From the NCBI GenBank assembly GCA_031552145.1, contig JAVBMV010000008.1, forward strand, positions 124,001 through 188,000: DNA of 64,000 bases, given 5' to 3'. Numbering within the stretch: position 1 is the stretch's first letter; each line of letters starts with the position of its first letter. The translations under genes were made by a program, and so were the position numbers. Below, in pieces: positions 27,717-35,664 of the stretch. The DNA is from JAVBMV01 sp031552145. Lineage in GTDB: Bacteria > Myxococcota > Myxococcia > Myxococcales > UBA5297. The notes beneath the pieces were generated by a model that was not told where the DNA came from, did not search any database, and worked only from the letters and a program-made list of their open reading frames with translations.

Positions 27717-27744
27717 TTGATTCCATCTCATGAACGGTGCGCTA
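27717..27744 (+). repeat. Direct repeat B: second IS 3' end
   Basis: The same arrangement as at 26662-26689 and in the same orientation, with an identical 16-base core at 27725-27740. In the matching frame it encodes MFDSIS and a stop, against MLDRIS and a stop in repeat A. No further transposase homology is visible upstream of it. The stretch 27572-27716 holds no gene I can support. Confidence 0.7.
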
Positions 27745-27750
27745 GGGATA

Positions 27751-28623
27751 TCAGGCGGCTGGGCTCTCCTTCTTTTCGCCCTTGCTCTTTCCAGTCGAGC
27801 TAAAATGCTCCAGCAGCGCGTTTATCTCCGAACCTATTAAAATCACCAGCCCGGCGATATAGAGCCATAGGAGGATTATGATGATCGCCCCTATGCTCCC
27901 GTATGTCGCGCCGTAATTGCCGAAGTTGGAGACGTAGACTCGAAAGGCTATCGATGCGGCTACCAGCAAGAGCACTCCGATGACGCTTCCAGGGCTGACG
28001 AATCGGAAGCGCTGCTCGACGTCGGGTCCAAAGTAATAGACCAGCGCGAAGGCAAGTAGTAGAGCCGCGGCGATAATGACCCAACGAAAGGCCGCAAACG
28101 CTATCCGTATGAGTCCGTTTTGACCAGCCCACTCAAGGAGCCAGCGCTCCAGCGTCCCCCCGAAGACCACCAGTCCAAAAGCGCCGATGACCAGCACCAA
28201 GAATATGAGCGTCAACATCAACGCGACGGCGCGGGCTTTGATGTACGATCTTCCCTCCACCACATCGTAGGTGATGTTCAGCTGTTGCATGATCGCATAG
28301 AGTCCGCTCGAAGCCGCCCACAGAGTGGCCAGCGCGCCCAATGAGAGCAGGCCTCCTCTCCGCTGGCTGGTGACTTGCTGGACCACCCCCTCGAACATCG
28401 CCGCGGCCTCTCCTGGAAGAGCTTGCCGAAGCAGACCCATGACCGCCTGCGAGAGGTCGGCGATCGGCAGATACGGCAAGAGCGTCAGTAGGGCGATGGC
28501 GGCAGGAAAAATGGCCAACATCAAATAATAGGCAAGCGCCGCGGCTCCGTTGAAGACGTTGTCGTCACTGATCTCGTTCTTGAGTTCGATGAAGAAACGC
28601 TTCCATGAAACGCCAGCTGGCAC
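27751..28623 (-). CDS. YihY/BrkB (UPF0761) family inner-membrane protein
   Basis: A 290-residue integral membrane protein with about six hydrophobic segments (for example around AALAYYLMLAIFPAAIALL, GGLLSLGALATLWAASSGL and IIIILLWLYIAGLVILIGSEINA), the characteristic YihY pattern with the invariant AYY near residue 30 and GSEINA near the C terminus. The molecular function of the family is not settled. The GTG start lies only three bases after the stop of the preceding ferritin-like gene (TAA-TCC-GTG), so the two are tightly coupled. The charged tail KSKGEKKES is cytoplasmic. Confidence 0.9.
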   Translation of the reverse strand: MPAGVSWKRFFIELKNEISDDNVFNGAAALAYYLMLAIFPAAIALLTLLPYLPIADLSQAVMGLLRQALPGEAAAMFEGVVQQVTSQRRGGLLSLGALATLWAASSGLYAIMQQLNITYDVVEGRSYIKARAVALMLTLIFLVLVIGAFGLVVFGGTLERWLLEWAGQNGLIRIAFAAFRWVIIAAALLLAFALVYYFGPDVEQRFRFVSPGSVIGVLLLVAASIAFRVYVSNFGNYGATYGSIGAIIIILLWLYIAGLVILIGSEINALLEHFSSTGKSKGEKKESPAA

Positions 28624-28626
28624 GGA

Positions 28627-29379
28627 TTAGGCGCCGGGCTGCGATGGCTCGAGGTCTTTTTGTGCTTCGCGGGAGACACGAAGAGTCAGCCAGTGGCGCA
28701 CCCTTGCCAGGTGCGACTCCTCGGTCCGATGGGCTTCGCGAAACCTCTCTGCCCAATCGTTCTCCTGGAGCTCCGACGCCAAGTCGGCCAGCAGCTCCCA
28801 GCTGGCGGTGTCCGCCAGTTCGGCGATGAGCGCGGCCTGGAGCGCATCGGATAACGACGTTCGCGCATCTGCGACGACACTCAGAAGGCCACTGCTGGCG
28901 ACACCCACGACATCGGCGGAGGGTGTTTGTACGGTCGGGTCCGCGCCCAGCTCTTCGATGGCGCGCTTGATCAGCGCCAAATGGCGCAGTTCGTCTTCCC
29001 GAATTTCCAATAGGTCTTCCCGTCGAGGACCGCCGTCGAAGCTGCCCAATGCATCCAGCTTCGCGATGACCGCCTCGTAGAGCCTGCTCCCGGTGCGTTC
29101 GAAGGCGAGGCGTTCTCCGAGCTTGTCGATGAAGAGCGTGGGCTTGACACCCATGATGGTCTTGGCCGCGGACTTCAGCGCGCCCTTCAGGGTGGAAGGG
29201 GGAGGCATGCTCCCGATCGGAGCCGCGGCTCTTGCCTGTTCGATGCGCCAGGAGGAGACGCTGAGCGGCGAACCCGGTGGTAGGAGGTGCCGAGCGGCCG
29301 CCTCCAGTTGCTCTTGAGTATCTTGAGGAGAGGTCGCGATACCGGTCCGATTGAAGCCGAGTTTTACCTGCTTTTCCAT
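28627..29379 (-). CDS. Ferritin-like domain protein, 250 aa
   Basis: A soluble, mostly helical protein. After an N-terminal segment of about 75 residues comes a four-helix, ferritin-like region with paired acidic/His motifs: FERTGSRLYEA, EDELRHLALIKRAIEELGAD and EESHLARVRHWL, arranged as expected for a di-iron site. A GTG four codons further upstream is possible, but AGGTGGAG is better spaced for the ATG at 29379. It lies between another ferritin-like gene and yihY on the same strand. The role is unknown; storage of iron or protection against oxidants is inference from the fold. Confidence 0.75.
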   Translation of the reverse strand: MEKQVKLGFNRTGIATSPQDTQEQLEAAARHLLPPGSPLSVSSWRIEQARAAAPIGSMPPPSTLKGALKSAAKTIMGVKPTLFIDKLGERLAFERTGSRLYEAVIAKLDALGSFDGGPRREDLLEIREDELRHLALIKRAIEELGADPTVQTPSADVVGVASSGLLSVVADARTSLSDALQAALIAELADTASWELLADLASELQENDWAERFREAHRTEESHLARVRHWLTLRVSREAQKDLEPSQPGA

Positions 29380-29422
29380 GGTTTTCTCCACCTAGCGCGC
29401 CCCGGGTTCTTCCTGCCCGATC

Positions 29423-30607
29423 TCACTGCATTACAAACGACTCTGCCTCTCGGACCTGTTCCGTTCCGGGCATCCAGCGGTATCCCGCGCTGATGGTTTG
29501 AGAGGGAGAGCCGGCGGCGTTGAGGCGCGCCCGATACAGCAGTGAAGGTGAGTTCTCTGGCACGTTGTTCGAGTCGACGAAGGTCGTCCCAAGCGATGCC
29601 ATGTTTACCTCTTTTGCCAGAACGTCTCGGACGAAGTCGCGATGGCTTGTGAACTGGATCGGCTCCGGGAGCTCCTCGGGCAGCACCTCGAAGGCATCCC
29701 TTCCCTCGATTCGTTGAAAGTGCTCGATGGCCTCGTGAAGGTGGCCAAGCTCATAATCGACGAAGCGCTCCCAGATTCCCTTGACGCGGTCGTTTGTCTC
29801 TTGCGCGGCGCAGCTCATGTAGCAATAGAGCTCGGTGGCCTCATGGAGAAGCCACTTTTCCAGCATGCTCTCGCGCGGATCGAGCAGGCACTCGTACTCG
29901 GTGACATGCTGCTCCTCGATGGTGGCGATTTCCGCGTAGAGCGCCCGGGCCAGTGGGTCTGTGAAGGTGGGTCCGATGGTTTTATAATAGTTCAGGGTCT
30001 GTTGCTCGGCGGCGGTGAGCGCCAGGCAATGGAGCTTGCTGAGGGGGTGGGCAGCGGCGCGATCATAATGGAGTCTCAGGTCATCTTCGGCGGCCCGATG
30101 CTCTTCGACCGTGGGACGGCCGGGGCAAATGTCGGTGTAGCTCTGCAGAATATTATTCGCGTCCTTTCCCTCCAGGCGATCGAGCAACGCAGAATATCGG
30201 TAGAGATGATCGAAGTCCTCCAGCAGGCCGAAGCGCATCTGTTGGGCCAAGTACCGATCCGGCTCCCGAGCCGCGAAATCCGCGGTCACCTCGATGGCCA
30301 CCTGCTCATAGCCTATTGTCGTCTCTATCGCCGAAAGATCGGGAGGGAGCAGCCAGTTCACCATCAGCTGCTGAAGGTGTTCCATGCGGCGGACGCGGGC
30401 GAGAGGCAAGCGCAGCGTCTGATTCGAGCGCGCCAAAAAGTGCTGAAAGCGCGTGGCCTCTTCCTCCAGGCCATTCATCAGAATGATCCGAACCTTGGTG
30501 AAGGCATCGTCATTTAGTTTGCTGACCGGCAGCCCCGCGATCTGGCGCCAATCGAACTCCTGTCGCTCCAGCGGCGTTCCCCGTTCCCGTCTGAGATCTA
30601 GCGCCAT
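29423..30607 (-). CDS. Ferritin-like multi-helix protein, 394 aa
   Basis: A soluble, strongly helical protein without a signal peptide. Several helices carry E..H or E...H pairs spaced like those of ferritin-like or rubrerythrin-type di-iron proteins: RMEHLQQLM, LLEDFDHLYRYSALL, EEQHVTEYECL, LLHEATELYCY and YELGHLHEAIEHF. This suggests two bundles in one chain. AAGGGGG precedes the ATG. It is the first gene of an operon with the 250-residue ferritin-like protein (43-base gap) and yihY. I know such proteins only as uncharacterised; the ferritin-like call rests on the motif spacing. Confidence 0.65.
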   Translation of the reverse strand: MALDLRRERGTPLERQEFDWRQIAGLPVSKLNDDAFTKVRIILMNGLEEEATRFQHFLARSNQTLRLPLARVRRMEHLQQLMVNWLLPPDLSAIETTIGYEQVAIEVTADFAAREPDRYLAQQMRFGLLEDFDHLYRYSALLDRLEGKDANNILQSYTDICPGRPTVEEHRAAEDDLRLHYDRAAAHPLSKLHCLALTAAEQQTLNYYKTIGPTFTDPLARALYAEIATIEEQHVTEYECLLDPRESMLEKWLLHEATELYCYMSCAAQETNDRVKGIWERFVDYELGHLHEAIEHFQRIEGRDAFEVLPEELPEPIQFTSHRDFVRDVLAKEVNMASLGTTFVDSNNVPENSPSLLYRARLNAAGSPSQTISAGYRWMPGTEQVREAESFVMQ

Positions 30608-30800
30608 GAGGCCCCCTTATTCCGAACAGGATAAGGAGCGTTGGGCTCCAGATCAGGACGATCGCTCGGGCGAGAAGACGCCAGGCAAATGCGAAGTAAT
30701 CGGCAGACGCGGGGATGCTCTGGCTCACCATGGCCTCCGCGGCGAACCTCGCCGGAGCTTCGTAATGCTGTAGAAGTGACGCCCCTCTCTGGGGGGCGAT

Positions 30801-31454
30801 CTACTTGGGGATACAGACCCCGACCGGGTCCCCCTTGGCCAGGCCTACGCATTTGTGCGTCTCGGGGCACCCAGGATCGGCGTCCTCGACATCACAAAAG
30901 TCCAGACACTGGCTGGGCTGTCCGCCAACTCCTGCGCACGCCATCCCCGAGCCACAATCGACGCCGCGGAGACATGGCTCGCCTGCTTTCTTCATTCCCG
31001 CCGGAAAACACTGAGCCCTCGACGGGTCGCCGGCCGAGTCGAGGAAACATCCGTTTCCTTCGCCACAGGCATCGAAATCCAAGAGATCGCAGCGCAGCGC
31101 GCAGAACCCGTAATCCTCGCCATGCCTCACGCAGAATCGCTCCAGAGGACAGGGGGTCTCGGGGCCACAGATAGGCGCGCACGTGGGGGCCCTTCCTTCG
31201 AGATCGGCACAATAGGCGCCGGGCAGACACTCGGCGTCGGCGGCGCACGACGCCTCCGCCACCTTGCTCCCAGCTGCCTGGCATACGCCCTCGGTCCTCG
31301 CGCTGTCGGTGAAGTAACACCCCTGGCCTGCCTGGCAGGCAGCCAGATCGGTCGGCGCGCACGCCTTCGTTCTCTCCGGACCGCCCTCATCGCTGTTTTC
31401 GCCGCACGCCGCCGCAATTACCGCCACCATCATCGCCCACGCCAGTCGATTCAT
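30801..31454 (-). CDS. Cysteine-rich lipoprotein
   Basis: A 217-residue exported protein. The signal peptide ends in lipobox IAAAC near residue 17, so it is a predicted lipoprotein. The mature part has more than 20 cysteines in short EGF/EB-like knots (CAPTDLAACQAGQGCYF, CAADAECLPGAYCADL, CLRGVDCGSGMACAG), common in large-genome myxobacteria and probably disulfide-bonded. A strong ribosome binding site GGAGGAG precedes the ATG. It is divergently transcribed from the IPT lipoprotein at 31638. The function is unknown; an adhesion or surface-binding role is only a guess. Confidence 0.82.
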   Translation of the reverse strand: MNRLAWAMMVAVIAAACGENSDEGGPERTKACAPTDLAACQAGQGCYFTDSARTEGVCQAAGSKVAEASCAADAECLPGAYCADLEGRAPTCAPICGPETPCPLERFCVRHGEDYGFCALRCDLLDFDACGEGNGCFLDSAGDPSRAQCFPAGMKKAGEPCLRGVDCGSGMACAGVGGQPSQCLDFCDVEDADPGCPETHKCVGLAKGDPVGVCIPK

Positions 31455-31480
31455 TGCTCACTCCTCCGGACCAAGAGGCC

Positions 31481-31532
31481 ATTTTACCGCATTTCGCCTT
31501 CGCTTCACTCGACGTCAGGGGCTTTCTAAATA
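31481..31532. promoter_or_regulatory. Divergent promoter region
   Basis: On the minus strand, TAAAAT (31486-31481) lies 16 bases from GTGAAG (31508-31503) and faces the Cys-rich lipoprotein. On the plus strand, TTCACT (31504-31509) and TAAATA (31527-31532) are 17 bases apart and face the IPT lipoprotein. The -35 boxes overlap. Confidence 0.3.
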
Positions 31533-31637
31533 CGGGAGTTCCCCGCTGGGAGGGCGCTCTCGTCGGGCAGGTTGGCCTGCGTCAGAACGAGCCGCATCGT
31601 TTCTGCCCAGGGGCCTGGTGCCCCGGAGGCGGGGTCC

Positions 31638-33674
31638 ATGCGGCTTCGGTTTTTCCAGGCGAGACGTGGCGTTTCTTGGGCCGCGCGCGTTGGGATGCTC
31701 TTGGCGTTGCCATGGGCAATGGCGTGCGGCGGGGGGACCATCCCTTCGATTTCGGCCGTCACACCCAACGCGCTCTGCCCGACCGAGGGGGAGTCGTTGG
31801 TGGTCCTAGCTGGGGGAGGCTTCTCGCCCAGGGTGGTGAGACCGCTCGCGTCCAGCGCTGACGTGGAGCTTCCGAGAGTTCGGTTGACCCGGAGCATCGC
31901 TCTCGCCACGACAGGCCAGCCTGGACCGCGCGAGGTAGAGCTCGAGCAGAGTAGGGTGCGCTGGACCGCGGCGTCGTCGCTCGCTTTCGACCTCGGAGGA
32001 GGCTTGGTCACGCCAGGCCTCTATTCGGTCGAGGTGCGCAACGCCAACGGCGAGACGACGCGGGTGGAGGACGCAGTGCTGGTGGTGCCACCCGCCGTGG
32101 GCGCCGCGGCGCTGCCTACTGCCATCGCTCAAGTCGAAGGCGGCACGGTAACGCTCTCTGGAAGCTATTTCATCAAGTCTGATGCGGGCGCCCCGCGCGT
32201 CAGCCTCGCGCCCATCGGCGGCGATCCCATCATCTACGAAGCGACCCAGCTCGACGCCTGCCAGGAGTTGCCGGGGGGGATGGGGCTGCAGGCCTGCGAG
32301 CGCCTTCTCTTTCAGGTTCAACCGGGAGAGCTCGCCGCGGGTGACTACGCCCTGGAGGTGCTCAATCCTTCGCCGGCCAACTGTGAGGTGACACGACAGC
32401 AGATCAGGCTGGGCGCCTTTCCGTTCACCGTCGTATCACCTCCAAAGATTACCTCGGCGCCGGTCGACGTGACCTGTACCTCCGAGGTGCCGACGTCGGT
32501 GGTTCTCGAGGGGAGCGACTTTCTCACTGCTGGGGCGGTCCAGCCGAGCGTCACCTTTGGCGAGGCGACCTTTCCCGCCGTTGCTTCCGAGTGCGTGCCG
32601 CTCCCGCTCGCCGAGGGGTTTGCGCCGCGCGCAGCGCCGCTTTCCCGCTGCGCCAAGCTCTCGGTGGCGCTCCCTCAAGGGGCGCTCGCGCCTGGCGTCT
32701 TCAAGCTCTTCGTGCAGAACCCTCCCGGTGCGGGACAAAGCCAGGAAAGCGTGCAGCTCTACTCCGCGCCGCCGCCGACGCTCTCGTCACTGGGCGGCGA
32801 CTTCGTCTGCACCTCGGGTGGAAACGGAGGGCTGACATTGACGGGACGGGACTTCCTCCAGATCGACGGGCAAGGGCCCACGGTGCGCGTCGGCGCGGTC
32901 GAGCTTCCCTCCGTAGGCGGTGACTGTCTGCCGTTGCCGGGATTCCGGGAAGGAGTGCTGCAATGCAGCTCGCTGGAGATCGAGCTACCCGAGGCGAGCG
33001 CGATGGGGGCGCTGCCTATCACGGTGAAGAACCCTCCCATGGCGCCCTGTTCCAGCAAGGGGGTCTTCTCGGTGATGAACGTGCCGCCCCCGACCATCGC
33101 CCGTGTCTCTCCCGATCGGATCTGCCAGCGCGCCGAGACGCGCGTCGACATCGACGGCGCCAATTTCCTCAAGACGGCGGCGGCGGGTCCAACGGTGAAG
33201 TTTTCGGGAGGGCCTTCGCTCGATGCCACGCCCACCGCGGCGAAGTGCGTACCCATTCCCGGCGGTCCCGCGGGGGCGCAGAATTGCTCCGAGTTGAAGG
33301 TGACCCTCCCCGCCGGTTCGCTCGATTCCGACTCGGTAGAATTGGTGGTGGAGAACCCAGATCCCGCGGACTGTGGCGCCAAGGCCTCCGTACCGGTGAG
33401 CATCGCGCTGCCCCCGGTGATCAGCGGCATCAACGTCTCGGGAATCGCGGGAGGGACGGCGGTCCTCTTCATCGTGGGGAGTGGCTTCGCGCCAGGAGCG
33501 ACCGTCAGCGTTCAGGGCGTCGAGCTGGCGAGCGGCGCGATCGTGAGCTCGACCAACGCAGTGGCGACGATCATCGCCAGCCCTTCCGACGACACCGCAA
33601 CCGTGACTATCGACAATCGAGATGGGTGCGAGGTGAGCGCCTCAGTAGCGGTGCCGATCGCCCAACAGCCCTGA
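31638..33674 (+). CDS. IPT/TIG-repeat lipoprotein
   Basis: A 678-residue exported protein. The frame is open from 31572, but ATG 31638 has GGAGG eight bases upstream and begins a good signal peptide ending in lipobox AMAC. The mature part consists of about six IPT/TIG-like Ig-fold repeats, each with a pattern such as TSVVLEGSDFLTAGA, LTLTGRDFLQIDG or TRVDIDGANFLKTAA and a following C-V-P-[IL]-P segment. Pairs of cysteines recur in each repeat, suggesting disulfides. It leads a three-gene set with an outer-membrane barrel (19-base gap) and a secreted protease. It is probably a surface-exposed binding protein. Confidence 0.8.
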   Translation: MRLRFFQARRGVSWAARVGMLLALPWAMACGGGTIPSISAVTPNALCPTEGESLVVLAGGGFSPRVVRPLASSADVELPRVRLTRSIALATTGQPGPREVELEQSRVRWTAASSLAFDLGGGLVTPGLYSVEVRNANGETTRVEDAVLVVPPAVGAAALPTAIAQVEGGTVTLSGSYFIKSDAGAPRVSLAPIGGDPIIYEATQLDACQELPGGMGLQACERLLFQVQPGELAAGDYALEVLNPSPANCEVTRQQIRLGAFPFTVVSPPKITSAPVDVTCTSEVPTSVVLEGSDFLTAGAVQPSVTFGEATFPAVASECVPLPLAEGFAPRAAPLSRCAKLSVALPQGALAPGVFKLFVQNPPGAGQSQESVQLYSAPPPTLSSLGGDFVCTSGGNGGLTLTGRDFLQIDGQGPTVRVGAVELPSVGGDCLPLPGFREGVLQCSSLEIELPEASAMGALPITVKNPPMAPCSSKGVFSVMNVPPPTIARVSPDRICQRAETRVDIDGANFLKTAAAGPTVKFSGGPSLDATPTAAKCVPIPGGPAGAQNCSELKVTLPAGSLDSDSVELVVENPDPADCGAKASVPVSIALPPVISGINVSGIAGGTAVLFIVGSGFAPGATVSVQGVELASGAIVSSTNAVATIIASPSDDTATVTIDNRDGCEVSASVAVPIAQQP

Positions 33675-33693
33675 GCTGGCGAGGGGAGGGAAA

Positions 33694-34401
33694 ATGATTG
33701 GTATTACAATGGTCGCGCTGATCGCGTTCGCAGCTGCTGCTCCCGAGGCGGTGCCAGAGGAGCGCTCGACCGAGGTGGTACCCGAGGGAAGGCCCTCGGA
33801 GAGGGCACCCAAGACTGACAGAAGCGGCGCGGCGGATCGCCTTGCTGTCGAGGCGAGAGGCGGATGGCTCGCGCCGCTGGGAGCGCTCGAGGGGTCGCCC
33901 ACCGCGGCGCTTCAGGTCGGCTACCTGCTCCACCGGGGCAGCGCCCTTTGGGGGCTCTTTGAGGTTGCCTATGCGCGGCCCAGCGTGAGCGGCACCCTCT
34001 CGACGCGAACGCTCCCCTCGGGGTCGCTCGACTACCGGCTGGAGGCGGACGATCTGATGCTCTTCTTGGGGGTGAGGAAGGAGCTGGCGCGCCTCCCGGC
34101 CTTTGTTCCGGCCTGGAGCTGGCTCGAGCCGATGGGGCTCGTCGCGGACGTGGGGCTGAGACTCCATCTGCTCTCGGTGGAGGTGCGCGGCGACGCGTTG
34201 GTGGAGGGGAGCCTAGGCAGGAGCAGGCTGAGCTCGACCGCGCCGGGAACCGCGGCGCGCCTGGGGCTCACCTACCGGCTAGGGCCTGGGAGAATTCTTG
34301 CGATGGGAGAGCTGGGCTACGAGCGAATCGACCAGAAGCTGGTGGGGAAAGAAGAGTTCTTCACCATTACCCCTTCGCTCGGGTATGGGCTCACCTTCTA
34401 A
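33694..34401 (+). CDS. Putative outer-membrane beta-barrel protein
   Basis: A 235-residue exported protein. Signal peptide (MIGITMVALIAFAAAAPEA), then a Pro/Glu-rich acidic linker to about residue 50, then alternating beta strands (LAVEARGGWLAPLG, AALQVGYLLHRGS, ALWGLFEVAYARPS, LMLFLGVRKEL) ending in ...GYGLTF. The terminal Phe is the classic outer-membrane insertion signal. The size fits an 8-stranded barrel. It starts 19 bases after the IPT lipoprotein and is followed 36 bases later by the trypsin-like protease, whose ribosome binding site lies in a hairpin. Confidence 0.7.
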   Translation: MIGITMVALIAFAAAAPEAVPEERSTEVVPEGRPSERAPKTDRSGAADRLAVEARGGWLAPLGALEGSPTAALQVGYLLHRGSALWGLFEVAYARPSVSGTLSTRTLPSGSLDYRLEADDLMLFLGVRKELARLPAFVPAWSWLEPMGLVADVGLRLHLLSVEVRGDALVEGSLGRSRLSSTAPGTAARLGLTYRLGPGRILAMGELGYERIDQKLVGKEEFFTITPSLGYGLTF

Positions 34402-34404
34402 GCC

Positions 34405-34436
34405 GCCTTCCTTGGCCCACCATGGTAAGGAAAGGC
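34405..34436 (+). promoter_or_regulatory. Hairpin covering the protease ribosome binding site
   Basis: gccttcctt (34405-34413) can pair with aaggaaaggc (34427-34436), with one bulge. The right arm is the Shine-Dalgarno sequence of the gene starting at 34438, so folding would hide it. Confidence 0.35.
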
Positions 34437-34437
34437 A

Positions 34438-35577
34438 ATGCGCCTTTCCTTCCTTTCGGTGTTTGCCCCGATTCTCCTGCTGCTTACCTCCTGTACTCCA
34501 CATCGCGATGCAGAGCTCGCCGAGCGCGCGCTTCCCATCGTGAATGGAGCTCCCGACGACTCGGCCAGCTCCGACGCGGTCGTCGAGATCGCGTTGAGCT
34601 ACGACGGAGGCGTCCAGCGCTGCACTGGCACGCTCATCAGCGAGCGCGTCGTCCTCACCGCCGCTCACTGCTTCGTACACAACGGCAAGGGGCCCAAGAG
34701 CATCAGCGTCCAGTTCGGACCAGATGCGAAGAATCCAAAGGCCAAAGTCCTCGCGACTCGGTATCTCCTTCACGACAACTTCTCAATCAACGCCGCTAAC
34801 CACGCGTTCGATATCGCGCTGGTGCGGCTCGATAACTACGCGCCCGAAGGCGTCGTTCCCATCCCGCCGCTTCCAGAGTCGCTCGCGCTCACCGGCGGTG
34901 ACGAGGGGGCGCTGGTCGGCTTCTCCGGTTATGGACGTACCGATCCGGCTGTTTCGAGCTCCACCGGAAAGAGGCAGCGCCGCGAGCTTCCGATTCGGTC
35001 GGTCTGCACGCGCGGCGCGGAGTGCGCCGCGAGCTATCCGGACCAGATCGTTTTCGACGAGAGCGAGGGGGGATTCTGTGACGGCGACAGCGGTGGTCCT
35101 GGCCTCATGGCGCGTGGGGGGAGAACCTACGCCGCGGTCATCGTCTCCTCCAAGGTGGATGGGTGCCGAACCGTGGGGTACGCGACTGCGGTCGATGCCT
35201 ATGGCCCAATGATTCAGGGTTTCCTCGCGGAGAAGTACGAAGAGGAAGCGCTCTGCCGCGGCGACGATGAGTGTGCCTCGGGCTGGTGCTCACGCGACAC
35301 GGAGCGCTGCGCGCCCTCACCCTGCCTGGAGAAGGCAGAGGGCGACCTCTGCGACGACGAGGACGATTGCACGGGCCAGGCGCTCTGCCGTTCAGGTGCA
35401 TGTCTCGCCGAGCCGCTCTTCTGCGATGAAGCGGCCGACTACTGCCAAGAACGATGCGAGCAGCGGCCCGCGGATGACGCGGGTGGCTGCGGTGCCGCGC
35501 CTATGGCGCTCGCACCGCTCTGGGCCACGTTGGCGCTTGCCGGTCTTCCGTTACTGCGGCGCCGCGGGGGTGGTTGA
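34438..35577 (+). CDS. Secreted trypsin-like (S1) serine protease with MYXO-CTERM-like tail
   Basis: A 379-residue exported protease. The N-terminal signal peptide contains a lipobox-like LLTSC at about residue 18. The propeptide/mature junction IVNG (about residue 34) and the full catalytic triad are present: His in LTAAHC, Asp in FDIALVRL, Ser in GDSGGP. A cysteine-rich EGF-like segment follows (about residues 275-340), then a tail GGCGAAPMALAPLWATLALAG ending in LLRRRGGG (segment split; a Cys, hydrophobic helix and Arg cluster), as in MYXO-CTERM sorting signals. Lipobox and MYXO-CTERM together would be redundant anchors. Confidence 0.87.
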   Translation: MRLSFLSVFAPILLLLTSCTPHRDAELAERALPIVNGAPDDSASSDAVVEIALSYDGGVQRCTGTLISERVVLTAAHCFVHNGKGPKSISVQFGPDAKNPKAKVLATRYLLHDNFSINAANHAFDIALVRLDNYAPEGVVPIPPLPESLALTGGDEGALVGFSGYGRTDPAVSSSTGKRQRRELPIRSVCTRGAECAASYPDQIVFDESEGGFCDGDSGGPGLMARGGRTYAAVIVSSKVDGCRTVGYATAVDAYGPMIQGFLAEKYEEEALCRGDDECASGWCSRDTERCAPSPCLEKAEGDLCDDEDDCTGQALCRSGACLAEPLFCDEAADYCQERCEQRPADDAGGCGAAPMALAPLWATLALAGLPLLRRRGGG

Positions 35578-35599
35578 CCAACGCCGCGAAGTGGTTCCG

Positions 35600-35635
35600 C
35601 GAAAAGGAAACGGCCGGGCGTCGCCGCCCAGCCGT
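35600..35635 (-). terminator. Probable terminator of gdhA
   Basis: Arms at 35610-35620 (acggccgggcg) and 35625-35635 (cgcccagccgt) pair with one mismatch. On the minus strand the stem is followed by the T-rich tail TTCCTTTTC. It sits 30 bases beyond the gdhA stop. Confidence 0.6.
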
Positions 35636-35664
35636 CCTTGAAGCAGTGATGCTAAGTCGGGCGA

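Noticed and set aside
27450..27803. 117-codon plus-strand frame across the end of the orphan gene and repeat B
   Set aside because: It has no domain, starts inside the orphan gene and runs into yihY on the other strand. It is better explained as debris between elements.
30510..30731. 73-codon minus-strand frame with a hydrophobic first half upstream of the ferritin-like gene
   Set aside because: It overlaps the ferritin-like start by about 100 bases, its ribosome binding site is too close to the ATG, and the second half is a frame shadow of that gene. A small membrane protein is not excluded but not supported.
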